This document shows, one piece after another, positions 1 through 10,330 of a stretch of DNA of 64,000 bases. The stretch lies in NCBI RefSeq assembly GCF_030704535.1, contig NC_081812.1, positions 20,931,501 to 20,995,500 of the forward strand, in the 5' to 3' direction. The DNA is from Vitis vinifera (Eukaryota > Streptophyta > Magnoliopsida > Vitales > Vitaceae). Every line of letters starts with the position of its first letter. Positions within the stretch are counted from its first letter, which is position 1. Below the pieces are notes generated by a model. The model ran no database searches and had not been told where the DNA came from. It was given only the letters and a program-made list of their open reading frames with translations. Made by a program: the position numbers and the translations under genes.

Positions 1-3000
1 AAGAACCAGTACGATCGACCTTCTATTATTTCAGCCGGCGATGCAGCAACCCCGCGAAACCTGTCTTCAACAAACTCTTCTGATTTGAGGAAGGTGCATT
101 GTCAGGCAAGTCCTCGTAATTCTGGATCTGGTTTTAGTAGCAATGGTCAGAATAGGAAGAATTGGGTTATTTTGAACCCAAATTCGGGCTCTGGTCAGAA
201 AACTTTCATGAGGAAATCTAGTTTGAGACCTGTGAGGATTTTAACAAAAATGTCGAGTTTGAAACCCAGGAGGCCTACTGTGAGGAAACACGATAGAGCT
301 ACTTGTTCTTCCACTCTTAAGAATTCCAATTTCCCTCACCATGTTGAGCTCCATTCAGGAGGGAGTGAATCTGAGAGAATTTCAGTTATGAAGGTTTGTC
401 CATACAAATATTGTTCTCTTAATGGCCATTGCCATGCACCTTTGCCTCCGTTGAAGCCTTTCTTATTGAGAAGGAGGCGTATGTTGAAGACCCAGAAGAC
501 CATGAAACGACATTTCAGTGGCTTAGAGAAGGAGATCCAGGCATACAAGATGGCGTTTAATATCGATACCAGCAGAGCAGGCTCCCCGACAGCAGAAAAG
601 GCTGGAGAGGATTTTTTTGTAGAAATCTATGCTAAACCTAGCGGCAAGTCAAAAGGTGAAGGCGCACATGGTGGAGATGGTGAAGCCAAAAGTGACTCCG
701 GAAGCCTTGATGAGGTCCTGCTTGGTGAAACATCATATCCTCAAATAGGTATGGAAGAGAGTCCAAGCCAACTCAGTCATTTTCAAGCAGCAAACTGTTC
801 AAACAAAAAGGGGTCGGATGAATCAGTTTCTGAAGCCACTGATAGAGACTGGAAAGAAGAGGAAATTGTGGCATCCAATCTTGATAATGAGTCCCATAAT
901 TCCAATGTCATTGATGATCAACCAGATTCTGTTGTGTTCTGTTCGCTGGAGGGAGAAGGGCCTGGCTTATGCAACAAGCCCTCCTCAACGCTGGATGATA
1001 CTGAAAGCACAAGTCATGAGGAAGTTGCTGTGGGTGGAAATGTCTTCCAAGAAGTCCATGAAGAATTTGTTTCCGTTTTGAACTCAGAATCCAATGAGGG
1101 TGGTTCTGAATCAAATGGTGAAAAGGCTGATGATTTAACCATTGCAACCGGTGAACCATCCAGCCCATCTAAAAGCACACAGCCATATGATCATCTGGAA
1201 TCAATAACAATAAATGGTGTCGTCCATTCAGCCTCTACTTGTGGCCCCTTGGATAAACTGACTGAAGGTGGTGAAGAGAAGCATGGAGTTTCTAAGCTGG
1301 ATTATGGATCCCTTCGAGGTTGTTCTCCAGCTGGAGACTCTGAGCTCCCATGCAACAGTGATGAGGCCATTGAAAGTCAGTTGGAAAAACAAAAGTTTAT
1401 CAGGATGTGGCGCTTGATATATCAACATGTAGTATCAGGCACTGCTGCAAAGGTCAGAACACAGCTAAGTCTTGATGGAGCGGAAGGAGAAAAACAACAG
1501 GATGAGGCTGACTCAGTGGTCAATGGTGATGCTTGCCAGGATTTCTCTGAAACAAATCCAGATATGGAAGATAATGGTGCAGACTGCCAAAAGATTGAAC
1601 TCTGCCAAATTGATGCCATTAGGCTGGTAGAAGAAGCAATTGATGGAATCCTCCTTCCAGAAACTCAAGACAACTTATCTGATGATCACTCAGTTACCAG
1701 TGACACAAATTCAGACCAGGAGATCTCAGAAACAAATCATGGTAAAGATAAGGAACGAAACATCCCAGCTTCCCCCAGTCCAGCAAAAGATGGCTTCAGA
1801 GAACTCAACGAAATCCATGGTAGAGTAGCAGATCCAGAACAAACATTGCTCAAACATGACAATACTACCGTCCAAGTACGTGAGAAAACAATTTTCAAGG
1901 TGGAAGACAAACCTAGCCAGAAAATGCGCAAGAGCTGGAGCAATCTGAAAAAGGTAATCCTCTTGAAGAAATTCATCAAGGCAGTAGAAAAGGTGAGCAA
2001 ATTCAACCCACAGGAGCCACGATACTTGCCCTTGCAGCCCAAGTCTGAAGCAGAAAAAATATACCTAAGGCATCAAGAGATGGAAGGGAGGAAAAGTGCT
2101 GAGGAATGGATGCTTGATTATGCACTTCAACAAGTTGTTTCTAAACTAACTCCAGCTCGGAGAAGAAAAGTGGCACTGCTTGTAGAGGCATTTGAAGCGA
2201 TCAGCCCACTGCAGGATATTGAATCCCCCTTGAAGCCTACTGCAGCAGTTCCTTTTCATGGAAAACCAGTGCAAGCCAGTATTAGTTCCTCAGGTCAAGG
2301 TGGGGAAGAAACAGGCAAAGAAAATGATGGTGGAAGTCACCCATTGACCCTGCTCGGTCCTGAAGTGAGGCTCAAAGAATGTGCAGAACAGACCAGTGAT
2401 TCTCTTACTGTGGCACAGAATATTCCAGTTATATCTCCTGATCTCCAGGAAACAAATCTAGATTGTTTTTGCCCTGAAACAGAGCTGGAAAAACCTGTTT
2501 CTGTAGCTGCTGATTCAGATGGGAAAGGAGAAGAAATTGCTGCTTCCAGTCTTGATAATGGGGTGGATAATTCCACCCTCACTGCTGAGCAACCTGATTT
2601 TGCTGGTGCCTGTTTACCAGAGATCAAAGATTCTGGATTGTGTGATAAGTTTGCCTTCAAAACAGAAGATAATGGGAGCACCTGTTGTAAGGAAGTTCAA
2701 GTGGATGGAGAGATTCTGCAAGATGTCCATCAAGAAATAATTTCAAGTTTGAAGTCTGAACCTTGCAATTGCAATTTTGAAGCGAATGGCAAACATCTTG
2801 AGATTGGTAATTTCACTGATGAATCATTGGGCATAAATAAAAGTCCAATCCAAGAGGATTCTGAGGGATGGACCACAATCAACAAGGTGGTCTCTTCAGC
2901 TTCCGTTTGTGATTCAGTGGAGGAACAACGTGTGGTCAATGAAAAGATCAATGGAAGTCTTGATCCAGACTATGGATACCTTCGAGGAAATCCTTCACCT

Positions 3001-3921
3001 GGAGATTCTGAACCTGAATCCAATACCGATGTCACCTACAGAAACCAGATGGACAAACAGACACGTAACAGGATGTGGTACCTGATATATCAGCACGTAG
3101 TATCAGGAATTGGAGCAAATGTTGAAAGCCATGGACTTCTAGATGATGTCAACAAGACCCTTCCTCAGGGTGCCTCCGAAACAGATCAGAATAAGGGTAT
3201 GGAAAATCATGATGCGTACTGTGAAGACACTGAACTCCGCCAGAGTGACGCAATTAAGCTGGTACAAGAAGCAATTGATCAAATGCTTTCACCTCAAAGC
3301 GAAGACCACCCACTGGATAATCCTTCAAGCACCGGTGTCATAACTGCAGAACAGGAGCTCTTAGGAGAGAATCAGGTTGAAGGGAGGGAACTGAGCATCT
3401 CAGCTTCCAACAGTTCTGCTGAAGATGGGTCCAGAGAATTTGACAAAATAAAAGCGAATCATGATAAGAAAGAGGATCCAGAAGAAGCGTGGGTTAAAGC
3501 AGATAATATCACAACCCCAAAAGAAGAGAAAACAGTATCAAAGGTGGGGAGCAAATCTAACCAGCCAGTGTCCAAGAACTGGAGCAACCTGAAAAAACTA
3601 ATCCTCCTCAAGAGATTCGTCAAGTCGTTGGAAAAAGTGAAGAAATTCAACCCACGGGGGCCACGATTCTTACCGTTGAAGCCTGACCCAGAAGCAGAAA
3701 AAATTTGCCTGAGGCATCAAACAACAGAAGATAGGAAAAACTCTGAGGAGTGGATGCTGGATTATGCACTTCAACAGGTTGTCACTAAACTATCTCCAGC
3801 TCGAAGACGAAGAGTGGAGCTGCTTGTGGAAGCTTTTGAAACAGTTACTCCACCATCCCAAATTGAAGCTCAAAAAAGGCACAATGCGGCCTCACGGGCC
3901 ACTAGTTGGCCACTAAGGTAA
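1..3921 (+). CDS. PICBP: PICBP-like pathogen-induced calmodulin-binding protein, 5'-truncated by the window edge
   Basis: The frame is open from base 1, so the true start lies upstream; 1306 residues are visible. Two copies of the plant calmodulin-binding domain (PF07839 type) are present, at about nt 1924-2208 and 3568-3852. Each has a basic amphipathic stretch (WSNLKK-ILLK-F) followed by FNP..PR(Y/F)LPL, EAEKI.LRHQ, EEWMLDYALQQVV and the basic ARRR(K/R)V segment. The rest is acidic, Ser-rich and low in predicted structure. The N-terminal part carries a Cys/His piece (CPYKYCSLNGHCHAPLPPLK) typical of this family. Family knowledge: these proteins bind Ca2+/calmodulin and are linked to defence signalling; the exact role is not known from sequence. 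The regions before both domains are also similar, so the gene grew by internal duplication. The stop codon TAA overlaps a splice-donor-like AG/GTAAGA, so a further 3' exon cannot be excluded. Confidence 0.88.
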   Translation, partial: KNQYDRPSIISAGDAATPRNLSSTNSSDLRKVHCQASPRNSGSGFSSNGQNRKNWVILNPNSGSGQKTFMRKSSLRPVRILTKMSSLKPRRPTVRKHDRATCSSTLKNSNFPHHVELHSGGSESERISVMKVCPYKYCSLNGHCHAPLPPLKPFLLRRRRMLKTQKTMKRHFSGLEKEIQAYKMAFNIDTSRAGSPTAEKAGEDFFVEIYAKPSGKSKGEGAHGGDGEAKSDSGSLDEVLLGETSYPQIGMEESPSQLSHFQAANCSNKKGSDESVSEATDRDWKEEEIVASNLDNESHNSNVIDDQPDSVVFCSLEGEGPGLCNKPSSTLDDTESTSHEEVAVGGNVFQEVHEEFVSVLNSESNEGGSESNGEKADDLTIATGEPSSPSKSTQPYDHLESITINGVVHSASTCGPLDKLTEGGEEKHGVSKLDYGSLRGCSPAGDSELPCNSDEAIESQLEKQKFIRMWRLIYQHVVSGTAAKVRTQLSLDGAEGEKQQDEADSVVNGDACQDFSETNPDMEDNGADCQKIELCQIDAIRLVEEAIDGILLPETQDNLSDDHSVTSDTNSDQEISETNHGKDKERNIPASPSPAKDGFRELNEIHGRVADPEQTLLKHDNTTVQVREKTIFKVEDKPSQKMRKSWSNLKKVILLKKFIKAVEKVSKFNPQEPRYLPLQPKSEAEKIYLRHQEMEGRKSAEEWMLDYALQQVVSKLTPARRRKVALLVEAFEAISPLQDIESPLKPTAAVPFHGKPVQASISSSGQGGEETGKENDGGSHPLTLLGPEVRLKECAEQTSDSLTVAQNIPVISPDLQETNLDCFCPETELEKPVSVAADSDGKGEEIAASSLDNGVDNSTLTAEQPDFAGACLPEIKDSGLCDKFAFKTEDNGSTCCKEVQVDGEILQDVHQEIISSLKSEPCNCNFEANGKHLEIGNFTDESLGINKSPIQEDSEGWTTINKVVSSASVCDSVEEQRVVNEKINGSLDPDYGYLRGNPSPGDSEPESNTDVTYRNQMDKQTRNRMWYLIYQHVVSGIGANVESHGLLDDVNKTLPQGASETDQNKGMENHDAYCEDTELRQSDAIKLVQEAIDQMLSPQSEDHPLDNPSSTGVITAEQELLGENQVEGRELSISASNSSAEDGSREFDKIKANHDKKEDPEEAWVKADNITTPKEEKTVSKVGSKSNQPVSKNWSNLKKLILLKRFVKSLEKVKKFNPRGPRFLPLKPDPEAEKICLRHQTTEDRKNSEEWMLDYALQQVVTKLSPARRRRVELLVEAFETVTPPSQIEAQKRHNAASRATSWPLR

Positions 3922-5379
3922 GAATAACGGCTGTTTCTTCCTCTCGGATATAATTTTTGGGTGATCCATGTAAGAAAAAAAAAAAAAATATCTTCCGGGC
4001 TTCTCTGAGTTTTGTTTTTGATCCGTCTGCAAAAAAAAAAAGGTGGCCAATTGTAAGTTTGTAACTAATTTATTTGTCATTGTGCCATATGGTAGGTGGC
4101 TTTGTGGTTCAATACTCAATAGTGAGTGAAAGGTATATATATAATAATAAGATTTCTGTAATTTTCAGAGCATATAGAAGTCTACATTTTGTGGGAGAAC
4201 AAATGGAATGAATGTGTTTTCTAATTTGTATAGTTTCTTCAAGAAGATTAATGAATTATTCTCTATGGTTCTTGAATGCCATGCCAAATTTACAATGTCA
4301 TTCCCCAACCTAAACAATTTCTCAACATTTGTCCATATTTCATTCGTGGCTTCTTGAAAAAAGAATACCTACCATTTTACATATGGTGCCATTGAGTCCG
4401 TTAGGACAAATTGCTGGTACATTTTTAGCATTTTTCTAATTAGTGCCAGACATCGGTGAGTTATCATCCAAAACATCCAACCATTTTAATGTTTTATTTT
4501 ATTTTTTTTGGCTATTAACAATTCCGAGAATCGAGACCGAATCATGACTAATTCACAGTTTTTTTTTTAAGTATACAATAGTTTTAAAAAATAATTTGTA
4601 AATAAAGTTTTCATACAACCTAAATAAAATAAAGCAAAAATCATCTCTTAAAAAAGACAATATTTAAAAATCTTTATAAAAAAATTAATTCCAACAAAAA
4701 AAGAGATGATTTGTAAAAGTTAATTTTAAAAGGAAAGATGGTTTCTAAAAAAATGATGTTAAATGTTTTTTTTAATTTTTTATTAATATTTTAGCTATAA
4801 AGTATTTTAATGATAAAATTATTATAAATATATATATTGTAAAATTAATTGATTTTGCGTACTAAATTCATATTATAATTGATATATTATTTATAAAAAT
4901 ATAAATTATGTTTATCATCTCATATTAAAAAAATTATTTTATATTAAATTAATTATGGTTAAAATATATTTTAGCCTTTATCTCAAATATTAACTTTTAA
5001 TTAATTATTATTAAAAATATAAATTAATTTAATTCTATACTATTTTTATTTCTATTATAAATAATAAATATTTTAATTTTTAAACTTTATTTGTTACTTT
5101 CTTATTTCTTTTCATTTTTCAAATTAAGAAAAAAAAATATTTTCAATTTTATTTTATTTGAGTTTATAATTTTTTTTAAACTTCCGTGCCCTTATTAAAG
5201 ATCCCTTAACTCACATAGGCTCAAATATCTAGAATGCTAGGAGATGGATTCTATTGTAGAAAGTAGAATCCCAACCCAACACGATTGCAAATCAAGGTCA
5301 TATTTCTCTCTCTCCATTCATATTTCCAAAGTCTTTTCCTTTTCAAGGTTTCAACTCCGTCTTCCTTCTTTGAGTTCCC
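3922..5379. other. Intergenic, AT-rich; upstream region of small-protein copy A
   Basis: No gene seen. The part from about 4270 to 4490 and again 5195 to 5379 resembles 9470-9660 and 9770-9991 ahead of copy B, so these are paralogous flanks. The stretch between 4500 and 5190 is nearly pure A/T with homopolymer runs. Confidence 0.7.
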
Positions 5380-5718
5380 ATGGCTGGCCAACTATATTTC
5401 TTCTTCCCTACCGACTTCTATTATCCTAAGCCACCCTCTGTTAACACCGACAATGCCAACAACCTGTCTGTTCCTTCTCACCATGTCCCAAAAAGCGTGG
5501 ACCATCAACAGCCCAAAACTCTAGTACACAGCGAGGTGCAGTCCGACAACTTTGAGAAACAACCATCATTCTCGCCAGTACGTTGCGCAGGTAGTTTCCA
5601 CGCAAAATTAAGAGTGCAGAATCTACAACAGAGACTGTCGTGGCACATGGGCAGTTCGCCTTTCTTGATTGATACGAATCACAGAAGAGCTTTCCAGGAG
5701 GCCACCTTTAAGGTTTAG
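5380..5718 (+). CDS. Small aromatic-N-terminus protein, tandem copy A
   Basis: Single exon, 112 residues, function not recognised. It starts MAGQLYFFFPTDFYYPKPPS, a very aromatic N-terminus that is not a signal peptide, because charged Asp and Pro interrupt it. The middle is Pro/Gln/His-rich and the tail holds FSPVRCAG and a basic region ending in RRAFQE. It is nearly collinear with copy B (same length) and related to copies C and D, which makes it a real gene family rather than a chance ORF. The ATG was chosen because all four copies begin there. Its 5' flank lacks the TATA-containing stretch of about 60 bp found in B. Probably a plant-specific small protein; I cannot give a function. Confidence 0.75.
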   Translation: MAGQLYFFFPTDFYYPKPPSVNTDNANNLSVPSHHVPKSVDHQQPKTLVHSEVQSDNFEKQPSFSPVRCAGSFHAKLRVQNLQQRLSWHMGSSPFLIDTNHRRAFQEATFKV

Positions 5719-6955
5719 GTTTCATCGGATGTAGTAGCAGAGTCAAGAGTCTTGTTTTTATAACGGATTCTATGGAATTGAAAGATGTCTGCAGTAAATG
5801 AGTTAAAGTGTTTTCTTATCTCCCTTCCAAAAATCAAGGTTGGGAATTTTGTGTTCGGTTATTAATGTTTTGTTTGGTTTTAGAAAAGTTAAAAGAAAAT
5901 CAAGATTTGGAATTTTGTGTTGAGTTATTAATGTTTTATTTGGTTCCAGGAAAGTCTGAAAAAATGTAAAAGGAAGAAAATAATAAAGTAATATATATAT
6001 ATATATATATGTATATATATTTAAAGTCAATAAATTATACTTTTGAAAATTTTAGGCATCATTAACATATTTTATGTTTTTTTTAAAAAAAAAAATTACC
6101 TATTAAAGAAAAAAGAAAAAAATAATAATGGGAGGAATATGTTTGATGGATAGAAATCGTGATTCATGGGAGGAACTCCCATTTGGTTAATGAAAAAAAA
6201 AATGGGGTGGGGTAAAGATCAACTTTTGTGTTCTTGAAATTACAAAAACAATTCAAATGGTTTAATTCTCAATTGGAAGCATCATCAATAAAAGCCCTTT
6301 AACTAATATTGTTCCAAAATAAGCTTTTAGTACGAAAGACTCCAAATCCCAAATGAGATATTAATTTCTTAAGTAAGTTAAAAGGAAATTAATATTTTAA
6401 CTTAAAATAATTTTTAATGTTAAGCGTTTTAATGCTTTTAGTACTTTTATTGATATAATTTTCAAATAATATTTTAACTACATGATTATTGATGTGATTA
6501 TATGGAATATTCAACTTTAATATAAAAAATTAATATTTAATTAAATTAATAATATTTTTATAAACTCAAATATTAATTACCCTAAACTTGAAACATGTGC
6601 CCCTAGTCATCTCTTTTATTTACGGGTTCAAATCTTATCTTTCATTTTTAAAAATGTGTCAATAATATTTTTAATTAAAATTATTTTTTAAAATTCAACA
6701 AATAACCACCTTTATCATGGATTCCTTTTTTATCAAATAGATGTTACTTGAACTCAAAAACCAATTAAACTCTAATAAATAAACTTCTAAAAGTTTTAAT
6801 CACTAACCTACACTAACTCTACCTTCTAGTGATTGGATAATTAGTAATCCAAGTTCGATTGTTATCATATATATATATATAGGTATTTCTCTAAAAACAA
6901 TCATATTTTGTTATTGTGGTATGAAAAAGAATTATCTTTCAACTCTTTTATCATT

Positions 6956-6956
<1 letters not shown>
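5719..6956. other. Intergenic, AT-rich, with short duplicated segments
   Basis: Two diverged copies of a roughly 60-base sequence lie at 5838-5890 and 5901-5956, and a third is at 10463-10512 downstream of copy B. An (AT)n run is at about 5990-6020. The part 6330-6860 is similar to 20310-20840, the flank of the PP2C pseudogenes. No gene seen. Confidence 0.65.

Positions 6957-7030
<74 letters not shown>
6957..7030 (+). repeat. (CT)19 followed by (ATG)12 microsatellite at the PP2C start
   Basis: Direct reading: 19 CT units at 6957-6994, immediately followed by 12 ATG units at 6995-7030. The CT tract falls in the presumed 5' UTR. The ATG tract is in frame with the PP2C coding sequence and supplies its initiation codons. 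Both tracts are likely to vary in length between individuals. Confidence 0.95.
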
Positions 7031-7032
<2 letters not shown>

Positions 7033-8706
7033 GATAAACAAAGACATGGATGTGATCAGAATGGCTCAAGAAAATAAGAGAAAAAGGTATGACAAAACTA
7101 TAGAAGTTTTTTAATTTCAAGTTTTAATATTCATGCTTTTGTTTATTTTAATCTATTGTTTCAATCAATTCTATACAAGAAGACAACATATTATTATGAA
7201 CTATCGCAATTTTAATGGTTGTTTTTGGATATGATGTATTGTGCGTCATTCAATCCAAGCATAATTATTTTAGAACTATGATTGGGATTTTTATTTTTTT
7301 TTATGTTGTTAGGAAATTTCTTGATATTATTTTGATTTTTTTTATGTTGTTTGAAAATAGAAAAAGAATCAAAACAACAAAATAAAAAAAAGAATTAATT
7401 TTTCTAAATAATATTTCGTTAAAATATTTACATAATTTTTTTTTGTTAGGAAATTTCTTGATATTATTTTGAATTTTTTTATGTTGTTTGAAAATAGAAA
7501 AAGAATGAAAACAACAAAATAAAAAAAGAATTAATTTTTCTAAATAATATTTGTTAAAATATTTACAGATTTTTTAATTTTTTTTTTTTATGGATTATGT
7601 TTATTACTTGAATTTGCCGGTTCCATATTTTGTAAACAAGATGTAACACATGCACACCTATCCATTTTTAGAATATGTTTTCTAATCGAATAAGTTAATA
7701 TATTTATAAATGATCTCAATGTATTTATTGTTTAGGATAATGAAGAGGAAAAGAAGTTTGAAGATGAATCTTGAATCTTACTATATACCAAAACAAAATA
7801 TATCAAATCCAAAAGGAGAGGATGCGCATTTCATTCATAAGGCAGATTATCAAACCATTGGTGTCGCTGATGGTGTTGGAGGTTGGACTCAGAGGGGTGT
7901 GGATGAGGGGAAATATGCACGGGAACTCATGAAGAATTGTGTCCTCGCCCTTGATAGTGAAAATAAAGGGGTTGTAAATCCAATGATGGTTTTAAATGAA
8001 GCCTATTTCAAAACTAAGGCTCCAGGATCATCTACTGCTTGCATCATAACACTTACACGGGACAATGTACGTATTCTAATTAATTTCTGAAGGCAATACT
8101 ATGTTATATAGAAAAAAAAATTATATTTCAATATTGGGTTTTAACCATTATTATTTGTCATTTTACAGTATTTGCATGTGGTGAATGTGGGAGATAGTGG
8201 ATTTATGTTGTTTAGAGATGGAGAAATGGTATATAAATCACCAATACAACAAAGAGGTTTTAATTGCCCATATCAATTGGGAAGAAGCAAGGGATCTGAT
8301 CGTCCAAGTTCGGCAGAGGTACATAAATTTGAAATTCACTCCAATTTTCGTGGTCGATTAATTAATTATTTTTTTCATAATTAAATCTTATGCTTACAAA
8401 TATTAATTTGATGTATAGGAGCTTAAAGTTGCAGTAAAGGAAAGGGATATCTTAGTTGTTGGAACCGATGGTCTATTTGATAATATGTTTGTAAGTGAGA
8501 TGAAGGAAATTATAGGTAATGTAGAGAAAGAAGGTTTGACACCAAAAGAATTGGCTTGGACGTTAGCAGAGTTGGCTTCGTATAATTCATTAGATAAAGA
8601 TGGAGACACCCCATTTGCACAAGCTAAAAGATTTGCAGGATGTGGACAAGACAAAGGTGGCAAAGTCGATGATATTACCGTTATAGTTGCTTATATTGTA
8701 CTTTGA
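6995..8706 (+). CDS. PP2C-type protein phosphatase (PP2C 55/80-like), 4 exons
   Basis: Exons by splice signals and phase: 6995-7086, 7736-8066, 8169-8318, 8419-8706; joined they give 286 residues without a stop. PPM/PP2C motifs in order: GEDAHFI (about residue 58), GVADGVGGW (73), GSSTACI, NVGDSGF (147), PYQLG, GTDGLFDN (206) and the C-terminal DDITVIVAY (275). The metal-binding Asp residues expected in the GED, ADG, TDG and DDIT motifs are all present, so the catalytic core looks intact. It would dephosphorylate Ser/Thr in a Mg/Mn-dependent way. Relatives are about 400 residues with an organelle-targeting N-terminus; here that part is replaced by 12 Met codons and a short basic stretch. Exon 1 to 2 joins in phase (AG + G). 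Degraded copies lie at 19-20.3 kb. Confidence 0.82.
7306..7567 (+). repeat. Tandem duplication (period 137) in PP2C intron 1
   Basis: Two near-identical copies, 7306-7442 and 7443-7567, both starting TTGTTAGGAAATTTCTTG and ending in ATTTACA. The few differences imply a recent event. It lies wholly within intron 1. Confidence 0.9.
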
Positions 8707-9904
8707 ATAGAATCATTATTACCTCCAGAATCAATGAAATCATTTATAAGGATGTAATTCAGTTCATAGAATTGATTTTAGTTTAGAAATGTATTTTGTA
8801 TGATTCTAAAAGGAATATGTATAAATATTTGTCTAATGATAATTTTGATAAAGAAATTAAGCTTGATACGAGAGGTGTTAAATACGTTCATCTCATTTTT
8901 CTTTACATCCATATAATTCTTTTAAATAAAATTCATATATTAAACAACCAAATCACTCATATCAATCATTTTTTTTTTCTAATTTTTTTTTATATCAATT
9001 GTTTTGTGAAATAAAAACAAATGATTAAAAATTATTTTCTTAATTCAAAAAAGAATGGAATTAAAAAATTCATGTCAATCTTGGTTGAATTTAACTTAAA
9101 ATGTTAGCAACATTAAGTTTAGAAGTTTTTAGAAATGAACAAAATGATTTAAGAACAATTTACGAAGTCTTGAATTTAACTTATAATATTAGTAAATGTG
9201 ATATGAAAGTTTTTAGAATTGAACAGAAGTCTTGAATTTAACTTATAATATTAGTAAATGTGATATGGAAGTTTTTAGAATTGAACAAATGAATTAAGAA
9301 AAATTTACAATGTTCCAAGTATTTTAAGTGCTTAATGTTTTGTTCAAATAGGTTTCCTCCTATTTATAGGAATTAGTGGAATTCTGTGAAATTGTTGATA
9401 ATTTCTTATCATTCTATAAGTTAATGTTACCAAACTATCTCAAGCTCGAAGAAGAAGAGTGGAGCATGCTTGTCATTTCCACCCTTTCCAACCCAAACAA
9501 TTTGTCCATATGTAATTTGTTGGTCACTTCTTGAAAGAAAGAATACCGACCATGCTATGGTGCCATTGGGTGGGTTTGGACAATTGCTGGTTCATTTTCA
9601 GCATTTTTCTAACTAGTGCTAAACATGAGGGAGGGGTCATCCAAGCCATCCAACCACTATACTACTTTTGAGGGTTGCAATCTATTCTTTAAATTTCATT
9701 CATTTGCTCATTGTCTTTTTGGGCTATTAACAATTCCGGGGAGGAAAGGTGTTTCTATTTTCAAAAATAGCAATGGGCTCAGAATCCTAGAATGCCAGGA
9801 GATGGTTTCTATTCTAGAAAGTAGAATCCCAACCCAACACGATTGCAATTGCCTAAGGCCACATCTTTTTGACAGGAATCAATAAGAAATATTTTCATGC
9901 TGTC
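8707..9904. other. Intergenic with short tandem repeats and copy-B upstream flank
   Basis: The segment 9085-9320 has three diverged repeats, the last two with a period of 62 bases (starts 9164 and 9226). A relative of this segment is at 18490-18700. From 9430 on, the sequence is the duplicated flank of the small-protein genes. No gene seen. Confidence 0.7.
9426..9473 (+). pseudogene. Fragment of the PICBP 3' coding region
   Basis: About 48 bases match nt 3784-3828 of the calmodulin-binding gene (coding for KLSPARRRRVELLV) with a handful of substitutions and small indels, for example AAACTATCT and GAAGAGTGGAGC. It sits directly before sequence resembling the PICBP-to-copy-A spacer. This is the expected scar of a duplication that started inside PICBP and then lost several hundred bases. 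Confidence 0.8.
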
Positions 9905-9912
9905 TATAAATC
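9905..9912 (+). promoter_or_regulatory. TATA box of small-protein copy B
   Basis: TATAAATC lies 80 bases before the ATG of copy B. The same element stands at a similar distance in copy C; in copy A the whole stretch is missing. Confidence 0.6.
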
Positions 9913-9991
9913 AAGGTTAATTTGCTATTTCTCTATTCATATTTCCAAAGTCTTTTCCTCTTCAACTCCCGTCTTCTCTCTCCGAGTTCCC

Positions 9992-10330
9992 ATGGCTGGC
10001 CAACTATATTTCTTCTTCCCTACCGACTTCTATTATCCTAAGCCACCCTCCGTTACCGCAGAAAATGCCAACAATCTGCCTGTTCCTTCTCTCCATATCC
10101 CAAAAAGCGTGGACCCTCAACAGCCCAAAACTCTAGTACACAGAGAGGTGCAGTACGAGAAGGTTGAGAAACAGCCACCATTCTCGCCAGTACGTTGCGC
10201 AGGTAGTTCCCATGCGAAAGGAAGAGTGAAGAATCTACAACAGAGACGGTCGTGGCAAATGGGCGGTTCGCCTTTCTTGATTGGTACGAATCAGAGAAGA
10301 GCTTTCCAGGAGACCACCTCTAAGGCTTAG
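9992..10330 (+). CDS. Small aromatic-N-terminus protein, tandem copy B
   Basis: Single exon, 112 residues, with the same length and layout as copy A and few substitutions (for example VTAENANN for VNTDNANN). The shared N-terminus MAGQLYFFFPTDFYYPKPPS and the shared 5' UTR (Pyr-rich, ATTCATATTTCCAAAGTC) show that both derive from a recent duplication. A TATA box is in place, so of the A/B pair this is the copy more likely to be expressed. No recognised domain, signal peptide or membrane helix. Function unknown. Confidence 0.78.
   Translation: MAGQLYFFFPTDFYYPKPPSVTAENANNLPVPSLHIPKSVDPQQPKTLVHREVQYEKVEKQPPFSPVRCAGSSHAKGRVKNLQQRRSWQMGGSPFLIGTNQRRAFQETTSKA

Noticed and set aside
908-1168. Short ORFs inside the calmodulin-binding gene on both strands
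   Set aside because: Shadows of the long frame; the same holds for those at 1228-2951 and 3143-3650.
6932-7120. Minus-strand ORF with a poly-His stretch
   Set aside because: Reverse reading of the ATG and CT microsatellites at the PP2C start.
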